Positions 25,514 to 34,077 of a stretch of DNA of 64,000 nt are shown here, piece by piece (position 1 is the first letter of the stretch; every line of letters begins with the position of its first letter). The stretch is taken from the NCBI GenBank assembly GCA_964408735.1, contig CAYPAX010000007.1, positions 1 through 64,000 of the forward strand. Direction: 5' to 3'. The notes beneath the pieces were generated by a model. It searched no databases and was not told the origin of the DNA. It saw only the letters and a program-made list of their open reading frames with translations. The position numbers and the translations under genes are program-made. Source of the DNA: UBA7887 sp964408735. Its GTDB lineage: Bacteria; Pseudomonadota; Alphaproteobacteria; UBA7887.

Positions 25514-26398
25514 TCAGCCCAGCCTTGCCACGAAGTCCGCCACCGCTTCGCCTATCTGGTCGGGGGAGTCTTCCTGGATGAAGTGGAGGCCGGGGACGGT
25601 GACCTCGGTCTGGTTGGGCCAGGCGCGGCAGAACTCGCGCTGCTCGCCGACCAGAATGCTGCCGGGATCGGCGTTGATGAAGAGCTTGGGCAGGTCGCTT
25701 GACGCCAGCCATTGCGAATAGCCCTCGGCGATGGCGACCACGTCCGCCGGCTCGCCGTCGATGGGGATCTGGCGCGGCCAGGTCAGGGTCGGGCGGCGGG
25801 ATTCGCCGGGCTCCGTGAAGCGCTTGCGGTAATGCGCCATCTCGGCGTCGCTCAAGCCCCGGGCCACGGCGCGGGGCAATAGCACCTCGACGAAAAGGTT
25901 CTTGGTCAGCACCATGTCGTCCCCCGCCGGCGAGCGCAGGGCCTGGAAGAACTCGCGCGCGCCGTCGGGCCAGTCGGCCCACGACACGGGTCGTACCAGC
26001 GCTTCCATATAGGCGATGCCGGCAACCCGGTCCTGGTTGCGGTGGGCCCAGTGGAAGCCGAGGGCGGAGCCCCAGTCGTGCACCACGAAGACCGCGTCGC
26101 GCAGATCCATGGCCGCGAGCCAGGCGTCGAGATAGCGGGCGTGGGTGGCGAAGGTGTAGTCGCCATCCGACGAGACGCCGGAGTCCCCCATGCCGATGAG
26201 GTCCGGTGCCAGGCAACGATTGCCCTCGGCCAAATGCGGGATGATATTGCGCCAGAGATAAGACGAGGTCGGGTTGCCGTGCAGGAACACCACGGGACGG
26301 CCATCGGCCTTGCCGGTGTCCACATAGGCGATCTCGGAATCGAGCACGGCGGCGCGCCGGCGCGGGTGGGGGTCGGCGGCGGATGGCGTGGCTGTCAT
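25514..26398 (-). CDS. dhaA: Haloalkane dehalogenase
   Basis: Alpha/beta hydrolase of 294 aa that removes halide from haloalkanes by water. The key residues of the HLD-II group are all present: Asn42 in HGNPTSSYLWR and Trp109 next to the nucleophile Asp108 in VVHDWGSALGFHW (halide stabilisation), and the catalytic His in GLHFIQEDSPDQIG. The start is ATG 26398. A 246-bp spacer with no gene separates it from the nitrile hydratase operon; it contains a short GC-rich dyad (CGCGGAGxxxxCGCGGAG-like) near 25475-25495 but no other feature I can name. Confidence 0.88.
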   Translation of the reverse strand: MTATPSAADPHPRRRAAVLDSEIAYVDTGKADGRPVVFLHGNPTSSYLWRNIIPHLAEGNRCLAPDLIGMGDSGVSSDGDYTFATHARYLDAWLAAMDLRDAVFVVHDWGSALGFHWAHRNQDRVAGIAYMEALVRPVSWADWPDGAREFFQALRSPAGDDMVLTKNLFVEVLLPRAVARGLSDAEMAHYRKRFTEPGESRRPTLTWPRQIPIDGEPADVVAIAEGYSQWLASSDLPKLFINADPGSILVGEQREFCRAWPNQTEVTVPGLHFIQEDSPDQIGEAVADFVARLG

Positions 26399-26499
26399 GG
26401 CGTCCCTCCTGTTCGGGCGCATTTGGGCGTGCGCTGCCGATTGAGTCAAGCCGCGCACCCGCGTATCTTGGCCGCCGCACGAAATACAGGGAGGCCGGC

Positions 26500-27276
26500 A
26501 TGGCACGGTTGGACGGCAAGGTCGCGTTGATTACGGGCGGGGCATCGGGCATCGGCAGGCGCTCGGCGGAGCGCATGGTGGGGGAAGGTGCGCGCGTGGT
26601 GATCACCGACATCCAGGCCGAAGTGGGCCACGCGGCGGCCGAGGAGATCGGCGGCGACACGCTGTTTCTCGAACACGACGTCACCCACGAGGCCGGCTGG
26701 CAGGCGGTTGTCGAGGTCGCGCTGACCCGCCACGGCCGCCTCGACGTGCTGGTCAACAGTGCCGGCATTGCCGAGATGGGCAATGTCGAGGAGACCGCGT
26801 TCGAGGACTGGAAGCGCACCCAGGCGGTCAATTCCGACGGCGTGTTCCTGGGCTGCAAATACGGCGTGGCGGCGATCAAGCAGACCTCGCGCGAGGAAGG
26901 CGCCGGCGGTTCGATCATCAACATCTCTTCCGTCTCAGGCCTTATCGGCGGCCACAACCTCGCCGCCTACAATGCCTCCAAGGGCGCGGTGCGACTGCTG
27001 ACCAAGTCCGTCGCCCTCTATTGCGCCCGCCAGGGCTACAACATCCGCTGCAACTCGGTGCATCCCACCTTCATCGACACGCCCATGGTCAAGGCCATGT
27101 ACGAAGGCGCCGCCGATCCCGCCAAGACCAAGGCCAAGCTGGAGCGCCAGATCCCCCTCGGCCATATGGGCGAGCCCGACGACATCGCCTGGGGGATTGT
27201 CTATCTGGCGTCGGAGGAATCGAAGTTCATGACCGGCACCGAGTTCGTGCTCGATGGCGGCATTACGGCCATGTAG
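26500..27276 (+). CDS. SDR family oxidoreductase
   Basis: Classical short-chain dehydrogenase of 258 aa: ITGGASGIG (cofactor), NSAGIAEMG, ISSVSG with the catalytic serine and YNASKGAVRLLTKS with Tyr-Lys. The C-terminal DGGITAM ending is common in 3-hydroxyacyl or cyclohexanol-type dehydrogenases. A strong ribosome binding site (CAGGGAGG) precedes ATG 26500. An acyl-CoA synthetase starts 8 bp after its stop, suggesting that the product alcohol or ketone enters CoA metabolism. Confidence 0.88.
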   Translation: MARLDGKVALITGGASGIGRRSAERMVGEGARVVITDIQAEVGHAAAEEIGGDTLFLEHDVTHEAGWQAVVEVALTRHGRLDVLVNSAGIAEMGNVEETAFEDWKRTQAVNSDGVFLGCKYGVAAIKQTSREEGAGGSIINISSVSGLIGGHNLAAYNASKGAVRLLTKSVALYCARQGYNIRCNSVHPTFIDTPMVKAMYEGAADPAKTKAKLERQIPLGHMGEPDDIAWGIVYLASEESKFMTGTEFVLDGGITAM

Positions 27277-27283
27277 CACACTC

Positions 27284-28768
27284 ATGAATCTCGCCGAATG
27301 GCTGTACCGAACCGCGCGCACCCGTCCTGAGGCGCCGGCGCTTTTCACCAGCGAGCGGCAGGTCGCGGATTATCGCGAATTCGCCCGCCGCGCCTCCGCA
27401 ATCGCCGGCGGCCTGGCGGCAAGCCACGGCATCGCACCCGGCGACCGGGTCGGCGTGTTCATGAAGAACCGGGTGGACTATCTCGAGGTGCTCTACGGCA
27501 TCTGGTGGCTTGGCGCCGCCGCCGTGCCGATCAATGCCAAGCTGCATGCGCGCGAGGCCGAGTGGATTCTCGACAACGCCGGCTGCCCGGCCGTCTATTG
27601 CGACGGCGGCACGGCCGCAGCGCTGACGACAGAGGCCACGGTGCTTTCCGTCGACGACCCGGCCCATGCGGCGATGCGCGACGGCGAAGGGCCGGCGCGG
27701 CCGTTAGCGCGCGAAGAGAACGACCTCGCCTGGCTGTTCTATACCTCCGGCACCACGGGCCGGCCGAAGGGCGTGATGCTATCGCACGGCAATCTCGCGG
27801 TGCAGGCGTTGTGCTACGTCATGGATGTCGAGGCCATCGGACCCGAGGACGCCATTCTCTACGCCGCGCCGATGTCCCACGGCGCCGGGGTCTACAATTT
27901 CCAGAACGTGCGTGCCGGCGCCCGCCACGTGGTGCCCGAGTCCGGCGGCTTCCATGCGAACGAGGTGCTCGACCTCGCGGCCGCTTTGCGCAATGTCTCC
28001 CTGTTCGCGGCACCGACCATGGTGCGCCGCCTGGTCGATGCGGCCAAGGCGCGCGGGCTCGACGGCGACGGCATCAAGTCCGTGATCTATGGCGGCGGGC
28101 CGATGTATCTCGCCGATATCGAGGATGCGCTCGACGTCATGGGCCAGCGCTTCATCCAGATCTACGCCCAAGCCGAATCGCCCATGACCATCACCGCGCT
28201 GGGGCGGCGCTGGCACGACTCGCGTAAGCATCTGTCATCGGTCGGCCTCGCCGAAAGCGCCGTCGAGCTGCGCATCACGGGCGAGGACGGCGCGGCGCTG
28301 GGGCCCGGCGAGGCGGGCGAGATCGAGGTCAAGGGGCCGGCGGTGATGCTTGGCTACTGGAACAATGCGCAAGCCACCGCCGAGACCGTGCGCGAGGGTT
28401 GGCTGCGCACGGGCGATGTCGGCGTGCTCGACGAAGACGGTTTTCTCACGCTTCGCGACCGCTCCAAGGACATGATCGTCTCCGGCGGTAGCAACATCTA
28501 TTCGCGGGAGGTCGAAGAGGTGCTGCTGCGCCATACGGACGTGCACGAAGCCGCCGTGGTCGGGCGTCCCCATGCGGAATGGGGCGAGGAGGTGGTGGCC
28601 TTCGTCGTCATGAAGGACGGTGCGGCTCTGGATCCGGCCTCGCTCGATGCCCTCTGCCTGGAGCACATCGCCCGCTTCAAGCGCCCCAAAGCCTACTTCG
28701 CCATCGACGAGCTGCCCAAGAACAATTACGGCAAAGTGGTCAAGACGGCCCTGCGCGAGCGGCTCTGA
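27284..28768 (+). CDS. AMP-dependent acyl-CoA synthetase
   Basis: Adenylate-forming ligase of 494 aa that activates a carboxylic acid to its CoA thioester. The P-loop motif YTSGTTGRPKGVMLSHG is near residues 155-171, the A5 region IQIYAQAESPM, the A7 motif WLRTGDVG and A8 DRSKDMIVSGGSNIYSREVEE are all intact, and the A10 lysine is in PKNNYGKVVK. The substrate class (short or medium chain, aromatic) cannot be read from the sequence. It is in an operon with the preceding SDR. Confidence 0.9.
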   Translation: MNLAEWLYRTARTRPEAPALFTSERQVADYREFARRASAIAGGLAASHGIAPGDRVGVFMKNRVDYLEVLYGIWWLGAAAVPINAKLHAREAEWILDNAGCPAVYCDGGTAAALTTEATVLSVDDPAHAAMRDGEGPARPLAREENDLAWLFYTSGTTGRPKGVMLSHGNLAVQALCYVMDVEAIGPEDAILYAAPMSHGAGVYNFQNVRAGARHVVPESGGFHANEVLDLAAALRNVSLFAAPTMVRRLVDAAKARGLDGDGIKSVIYGGGPMYLADIEDALDVMGQRFIQIYAQAESPMTITALGRRWHDSRKHLSSVGLAESAVELRITGEDGAALGPGEAGEIEVKGPAVMLGYWNNAQATAETVREGWLRTGDVGVLDEDGFLTLRDRSKDMIVSGGSNIYSREVEEVLLRHTDVHEAAVVGRPHAEWGEEVVAFVVMKDGAALDPASLDALCLEHIARFKRPKAYFAIDELPKNNYGKVVKTALRERL

Positions 28769-28900
28769 CGCCGAATCTGCCGCGCTGTGACTGTTCCGAA
28801 TTCGAAACTTCTCCATATCGGAGATGCTTGAGATGAATCGTCAACCTATAACTGATGTGATACCGTAACGAATTCGCGTGGGCAAACGGGGGGCTCGGCG

Positions 28901-31888
28901 ATGAGGAAACTGCTCGACGAGCTTGACTTTCACTATGGCGAATCGGCACTGACCGCTATGGCGTCCCGTTTGGCGGCCGCGCAAGAGCATAGGTTCCAAG
29001 CGGGCGACTCCAGGACGCAGGAGGTGACCCGAACGACCGCGCTCGTCGTGCTTGCCGAGATGGACGACAGGGTGGCCGAGGCCTTGGCCGCGGGGAAACT
29101 CTCTCTTGAGGCATTCCGCGAGGAGGTGGCGCTGAGCGGGGCGATCGCGTCGGTTTCGGCGACGGATGTCGACCTGCATGCGAATTTTGGCACTGCCATC
29201 AGGGGCTACGCCGCACGGTATCCGGACAAGCGTGACCTCACGCCGCACGCGCTAGCGCTCGCCATTGCCGAGATGGCCGAGGCGGACGCAGGCGGCTTGA
29301 TCCCCGACCGGCTGCGCGAGGCAGGCGCGGACATCTCCGCGATCGTGATGGCCCTGCGCGCGATTCATGTTGCCCCGACGACCCTGGATGTTCCGCGCCC
29401 GACGGTCTGGCTGCTGCACTACGATGTCACCGATCAACTGGTCGGCTTGATCTTGGGCAACGATCTTGAAACTACGGTTGCTTGGATAAGCAAGAAAATC
29501 GTCGACGGGATCGAGCCTAGCGATCCGGTGATATATTGGCGCAACACGAGCGCTGACGAGAAGCGTAGCGGCGGCCTCGTGGGAACGGGCCGGTTCGTGA
29601 GCGGGCGGCACAGCGAAGCCGAGGAACCTCCGGATCCCGGCGAGGGCAGGTCTGCCCGGAAGGCCTATGCGACCGAGATCATCGAGCGGTTTCCGGATGA
29701 CGTAATACCCGAGGATGACATTATCACCGAGACAGGGCTCGATATGCCCTGGCGCCTTGGCTCGATACTCGAAGTGCCGAACGACGTGGCCCTGAAGATC
29801 GACGACATGTTGACCTCACGGGGTCACGTCAGCCTGTTTCCCCGGCTGGCGACGGAGATCACGTTCGTCGATGATTCGCCGAAGGCCGACGAGGACTATC
29901 TGCAGCGCGCCGAGCATGCCTTCGTGTTGGCTGCGCGGCTCAATCGCATCTGGGAGGAGGCCTGCGGCATTGGCGAGCCGCCGCCGCAGGAGCCGGGCAC
30001 GGTAGCAAGCGCGAGCTGGACCGGCATCGGCGCGGAAGAGGCCACGCCGGCCGCGGAAAACAGCTTCGTGGTTCACATAGACGCGCCGTGGGGAGGCGGC
30101 AAGACGACCTTCGCCAACTACCTGACCCGCATACTCAATCCATTTCGCCATGGCACCGGCGAGCCCAGTTGGCTCGGTCGGCTACACCTTGATGACGCTG
30201 AGGCCTGGCCGCGTGAGTTCCGCAAGCCCTGGTGCGTGGTCGAGTTCAACGCCTGGGAGCACGAGCATATCGACCCGCCCTGGTGGGTGTTCTATCAGGC
30301 CGTCAGGCGGCAATGCTTCGAAGCGGTCAGGACCGAGCACTTCCGCAACACCGCCTTCGACTGGTCCGCGGAGAACGGCTGGCGCACGGCCGTGGTGCGT
30401 CATCTCGACTGGCTGGCATTGTGGCTCAGGGAACTCGGCTGGCGGATATTCACGCCACGTGTTGGCCTTCTCGGCATGACCTTCGCCCTGACCGTGGTGC
30501 TGGCGATCATTCTCGCCCAGCATGACCTGTTCGACCCGGACAGCGTGCTGTCGGGAGAAGAGGCCGACATAGTCGCGGCAACGCCCGCGCCTGGGTTGGA
30601 AACACAAGGCGCAGGCGATACCGCAGATGCGGCGGTGGACGGTGCGGGAAAGCCGGTCGCCGATGAAGCGGGCAACGGGCAGTCGGAAGGCACGCTGTCG
30701 CAGATAATCGTCACCTCGGTGCTCGTGCTGCTCGGCGGCGCCACCGGGATATGGTCGGTCGTGGCCGCCTTCACGCAGTCGCTGCTGCCCGGAACACCGA
30801 GCTCGGCGCGCAACTACTCGCTAGGCTCGGGCGATCCGCTCGACCGCTTTCGCATCCACTTCGATCGCATGATGCGACAGCTCGGGCGCCCGATCGTCGT
30901 CATTGTCGATGACATCGACCGCTGCAATCCGCAGTTCGTCGTGGAATTGTTGCGTGGCATGCAAATCATCCTCAAGAGCCCGCGCGTGGTATATCTGCTG
31001 CTCGGCGACAGGAACTGGATCGAGCAAAGCTTTTCCGAGGTGCACAAGGCCATGAAGGATCTGAGCGTTGGTCCCGAACACAGCCTGGGCGGCCGTTTCG
31101 TTGAAAAGTCGATCCAGCTGTCCTTGATACTGCCCGGCATATCGTTCGAAGATAAGTCGGAATATGTGCGGCGAATTCTCAACGTCGATGGCAATGGCGC
31201 TGCCGCGCCGGCCGGGACCGAGTCGGCGAATCGGCTGGCCGATATCCATGAGGATCTGGAGGCCATCTCCGCGGTCAAGGATCCGGTGCGGCGCGACGCC
31301 GGCGCGAGCACGCTGCGCCGCTCGATAGAGAGCGATGCGGCGCTCGACGACGATCAGAGGAAGGCCGCCCAAAGGGAGATCGACGTTACGCTTGCCATGC
31401 GCTCCGCCGTCGACGAATCCCTGCAGCAGGCGACGCAGCACCGCCTGGTACCCATCGCCGGTGTGCTACCGGCGAACCCGCGGCAGATCAAGCGTATCAT
31501 CAACGCCGTCGCCTTCCTGCAGGAGATCGCCCGCATCGCCGAAGGCATACAGCCCGGCAGCAAGGAATGGTGCAACATGGCGCTTTGGGTGGTTGTGATG
31601 ACCGAATGGCCGCGCAGCTGGGCAAAAATGTCGCATTATCCCCGGCTTATCGATCGCCTGCGCAACCCGAGCCTCCAAGACACCGACGGCTTGCCGGAAC
31701 AAAAGCTCATGGCAAGCTGGCTCAAGACGATCAGGGAGGATGTCGGCCTGGTAGCGCTGCTCGACTTCAGCTCGAAGAACCCGCAATGGACCGAAGCGCG
31801 GCTCGAGGCCGATGACATACGGCGCTTCCGCAATTTCATGCCGCCGCCGCCGGAGATCGACGAAACGCCACCGCCCGAGCAGAAGTAA
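28901..31888 (+). CDS. KAP family P-loop NTPase with two membrane helices
   Basis: Large protein of 995 aa. The C-terminal half is a KAP NTPase: Walker A APWGGGKTTF near residues 391-400 and Walker B VVIVDDIDRCNP near 664-675, with two membrane helices inserted between them (about 520-545 and 601-625), the typical KAP architecture. The N-terminal third (about 40-150) has a helical repeat pattern that resembles Clp N-terminal repeats (ALAIAEMAEADAGGLIPDRL, REAGADISAIVMAL). KAP proteins are linked with exclusion or abortive phage defence in several systems. It stands alone, with a 132-bp AT-richer leader upstream. Confidence 0.85.
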   Translation: MRKLLDELDFHYGESALTAMASRLAAAQEHRFQAGDSRTQEVTRTTALVVLAEMDDRVAEALAAGKLSLEAFREEVALSGAIASVSATDVDLHANFGTAIRGYAARYPDKRDLTPHALALAIAEMAEADAGGLIPDRLREAGADISAIVMALRAIHVAPTTLDVPRPTVWLLHYDVTDQLVGLILGNDLETTVAWISKKIVDGIEPSDPVIYWRNTSADEKRSGGLVGTGRFVSGRHSEAEEPPDPGEGRSARKAYATEIIERFPDDVIPEDDIITETGLDMPWRLGSILEVPNDVALKIDDMLTSRGHVSLFPRLATEITFVDDSPKADEDYLQRAEHAFVLAARLNRIWEEACGIGEPPPQEPGTVASASWTGIGAEEATPAAENSFVVHIDAPWGGGKTTFANYLTRILNPFRHGTGEPSWLGRLHLDDAEAWPREFRKPWCVVEFNAWEHEHIDPPWWVFYQAVRRQCFEAVRTEHFRNTAFDWSAENGWRTAVVRHLDWLALWLRELGWRIFTPRVGLLGMTFALTVVLAIILAQHDLFDPDSVLSGEEADIVAATPAPGLETQGAGDTADAAVDGAGKPVADEAGNGQSEGTLSQIIVTSVLVLLGGATGIWSVVAAFTQSLLPGTPSSARNYSLGSGDPLDRFRIHFDRMMRQLGRPIVVIVDDIDRCNPQFVVELLRGMQIILKSPRVVYLLLGDRNWIEQSFSEVHKAMKDLSVGPEHSLGGRFVEKSIQLSLILPGISFEDKSEYVRRILNVDGNGAAAPAGTESANRLADIHEDLEAISAVKDPVRRDAGASTLRRSIESDAALDDDQRKAAQREIDVTLAMRSAVDESLQQATQHRLVPIAGVLPANPRQIKRIINAVAFLQEIARIAEGIQPGSKEWCNMALWVVVMTEWPRSWAKMSHYPRLIDRLRNPSLQDTDGLPEQKLMASWLKTIREDVGLVALLDFSSKNPQWTEARLEADDIRRFRNFMPPPPEIDETPPPEQK

Positions 31889-31917
31889 CGCCGCCTCGCG
31901 GGCCACACTCTCCGCGC

Positions 31918-32382
31918 TCACACCCCCGAATAGGCCACGCTGATGGTCTCGGCAACGCAGGCGGGGCGCTCGGCGCCTTCGATCTCGACCGTGACTTCGC
32001 CGAACACCTTGAGGCCGTTGTTGGCCATGTCCTCGGTGCCCTTGAGGCGCAGGCGGGCGCGCACGCGGCTGCCCGAGGGCACCGGCGAGGTGAAGCGGAT
32101 CTTGTTGGCGCCGTAGTTGAGGCCGTGGGTGACATTGGCGATCTTGTAGATCTCGTACATCATCATCGGCACCAGCGAGAGCGTGAGATAGCCGTGGGCG
32201 ATGGTCTTGCCGCCGGGCATCTCGTCCTTGGCGCGGGCCGGATCGACGTGGATCCATTGGAAGTCCCCCGTCGCCTCGGCGAACTTGTCGATGCGCTCCT
32301 GGGTCACGTCGACCCAGCTGCTCACCCCCATCTCCTCGCCCACCAGGGCACGCATCTCGTCGAAATTGGCGATCTCTCTCAC
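31918..32382 (-). CDS. MaoC family dehydratase (R-specific enoyl-CoA hydratase-like)
   Basis: Hotdog-fold protein of 154 aa with the MaoC motif: ATGDFQWIHVDPARAKD (catalytic aspartate and histidine), then GGKTIAHGYLTLSL. It would hydrate enoyl-CoA or a related thioester. The GTG at 32382 follows GGGAGGAAG and is preferred over a longer frame whose extra residues run into the promoter of the divergent gene. No PHA or fatty acid genes are adjacent. Confidence 0.83.
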   Translation of the reverse strand: MREIANFDEMRALVGEEMGVSSWVDVTQERIDKFAEATGDFQWIHVDPARAKDEMPGGKTIAHGYLTLSLVPMMMYEIYKIANVTHGLNYGANKIRFTSPVPSGSRVRARLRLKGTEDMANNGLKVFGEVTVEIEGAERPACVAETISVAYSGV

Positions 32383-32455
32383 GGGCTTCCTCCCATCGTT
32401 GCGGCCCGCTAAGCTGGCACGGTCTGAACCAAGCATGCAAGTGAGGAGCGACAGG

Positions 32456-33313
32456 ATGCGCTACGCCTTTATCGGGCTCGGGCAGATGGGGGCACGCATG
32501 GCAGCGCGGCTGGCAGGCGCCGGGCACGCCTTGGTGGGCTTCGACGCCGCAGGCACCGCCGAGCGGCTGCCGGATGGCGCGGCAGCCGCCGACTCCGTGG
32601 CGGATGCGCTTGCCCAGGCCGATACGGCGCTGCTGTCCCTGCCCGACGGCCCCGTGGTCGAGGCGGTGGCAGGCGAGATCGCCGCGAGCGGCTGGAAAGG
32701 CTGCGTCTTCGACCACTCGACCATCGGCCCGGAGGCGGCGGTGCGCGTGCACGGGCGCCTGGCAGGCGAGGGCGTCACGTATCTGGATGCGCCCGTCTCG
32801 GGCGGCACCCGCGGCGCGGCCCAGGGCACGCTGGCGATGATGGTCTCGGGGGAGCGCGGCCTGTATGACCAGGCCGAGCCGGCGCTTAATGTCATGGCCA
32901 AGAACCTCTTCTACATCGGCCCGGCGCCGGGCCAGGGCCAGACCATGAAGCTGCTCAACAACCTGCTCTCGGGCGTTGCCATGGTGGCGACCAGCGAGGC
33001 CGTGCTGTTCGGCGAGGCGCACGGGCTCGACCCCGAAGTCATGGTCTCCGTCCTCAACGTCTCCAGCGGCCAGAACACGGCCACCTCCGACAAGTTCCCC
33101 ACCCGCATACTGAACGGCCGCTACGACGCCGGCTTCACCATCGACCTCTTGAGCAAGGACGTATCGCTGTACCTGGCGGAAGCCGACCGTATCGGTGCCC
33201 GCGAAAAGGTAGCCCGGCAAGTGGGCGAGACCCTCGCCGCCATGCGCGAGGCCATGCCGGGCGCGGATTTCACGAGACTCTATCCGTATCTGAAGGAGCT
33301 GGGCGAGGAGTAG
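32456..33313 (+). CDS. NAD(P)-dependent oxidoreductase, 3-hydroxyisobutyrate dehydrogenase family
   Basis: Beta-hydroxyacid dehydrogenase of 285 aa. The cofactor motif FIGLGQMGARMAARL (5-19), the substrate signature DAPVSGGTRGAAQGTLAMM near 119-137 and the catalytic lysine in GQTMKLLNNLL near 165-175 are all visible. Family members oxidise 3-hydroxyisobutyrate, tartronate semialdehyde or similar acids. GAGGAGCGACAGG precedes ATG 32456. It is divergent from the MaoC gene. Confidence 0.87.
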   Translation: MRYAFIGLGQMGARMAARLAGAGHALVGFDAAGTAERLPDGAAAADSVADALAQADTALLSLPDGPVVEAVAGEIAASGWKGCVFDHSTIGPEAAVRVHGRLAGEGVTYLDAPVSGGTRGAAQGTLAMMVSGERGLYDQAEPALNVMAKNLFYIGPAPGQGQTMKLLNNLLSGVAMVATSEAVLFGEAHGLDPEVMVSVLNVSSGQNTATSDKFPTRILNGRYDAGFTIDLLSKDVSLYLAEADRIGAREKVARQVGETLAAMREAMPGADFTRLYPYLKELGEE

Positions 33314-33482
33314 ATTGCTGCGCCACCGCCTGCCGCCGGCATCGCACTTGACGAACAAGGCAAATTGCCCTGTTCTTACCGTCATCGAAACGGCCGCATG
33401 GCCCGCCCTACCCAACCCAGGGAGATGACCATGATTCCTTTGCGGGCCTGCGCCAAGGGCCACATCCGCGGGCCCTGTTGCC

Positions 33483-33764
33483 ATGTCTGACATCAAGGTC
33501 GAGATCGACTTCGACGCGCTCGACGAGGCGGCGGTGCGCGCCGCCTTGTCGAGCTCCGATCCCAACCATCCGGTGGCTGTCGAGATCGCGAAGCGCATCA
33601 CCCGCATCACCCAGAGCATCGCCCTCCAGGCCAGGGGCGGCCGTGTCTGGACCCTGCGTCTGGCGGCGCCGAGAAGTGTCGTCGACCGGGCCGCCACAGA
33701 CATCGCGCTCGAAGCGGTGAGGACCGAGACCGGCGCCGAGCTCCAAGTCAGATACCGAGCATGA
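33483..33764 (+). CDS. Small protein of unknown function
   Basis: Reading frame for 93 aa starting MSDIKVEIDFDALDEAAVRAALSSS. The composition is protein-like, with alternating strand and helix (DAATDIALEAVRTETGAELQVRYRA near the end reads RAATDIALEAV), and not low-complexity as in the other frames. I do not recognise a family. A faint likeness to the small KEOPS subunit Pcc1 (about 80-90 aa, beta-alpha-beta) can be seen but is not enough for a call. It is followed by a MITE-like element. Confidence 0.5.
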   Translation: MSDIKVEIDFDALDEAAVRAALSSSDPNHPVAVEIAKRITRITQSIALQARGGRVWTLRLAAPRSVVDRAATDIALEAVRTETGAELQVRYRA

Positions 33765-33809
33765 CTCCGCACCAAATCATCAAATGACCGTGTATGGTCG
33801 AAATATGCT

Positions 33810-34077
33810 CTAGTGGTCCAAATCTGACATATGGTACCCATAGGATCGCCTCTGACGCCGCCTCGCTAGAAAGGTGCGCGCCGGTGATGCCAGCCCATCG
33901 GCAAGCGCGCCTGACGACGCGAGGCGGCGTCAGAGGCGACCTATGGGCGGCCGTCCGCGCCCACCGGCGTCGTTGCGCGGTCCTTGCGATGGACCCGCAT
34001 CGCGGCGCACCGCGCGCCTAACCGGTGGGCGCGGACGACCGTCCTATGGGTACCATATGTCAGATTTGGACCACTAG
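33810..34077. mobile_element. MITE-like element with 36-bp perfect inverted repeats and internal hairpins
   Basis: A 268-bp element bounded by perfect 36-bp inverted repeats at 33810-33845 and 34042-34077, both ending in CTAG. Inside, 33847-33866 pairs perfectly with 33919-33938, and the segment near 33950-33971 pairs with 34022-34041, so the RNA or single strand would fold into a long outer stem with two inner arms. No protein gene is inside. It fills the space between two convergent genes; the base after it begins the stop codon of the adenylate cyclase gene. Confidence 0.75.

Noticed and set aside
31466..33841. 791-codon minus-strand frame
   Set aside because: Runs through the KAP end, MaoC and the dehydrogenase in the wrong frame.
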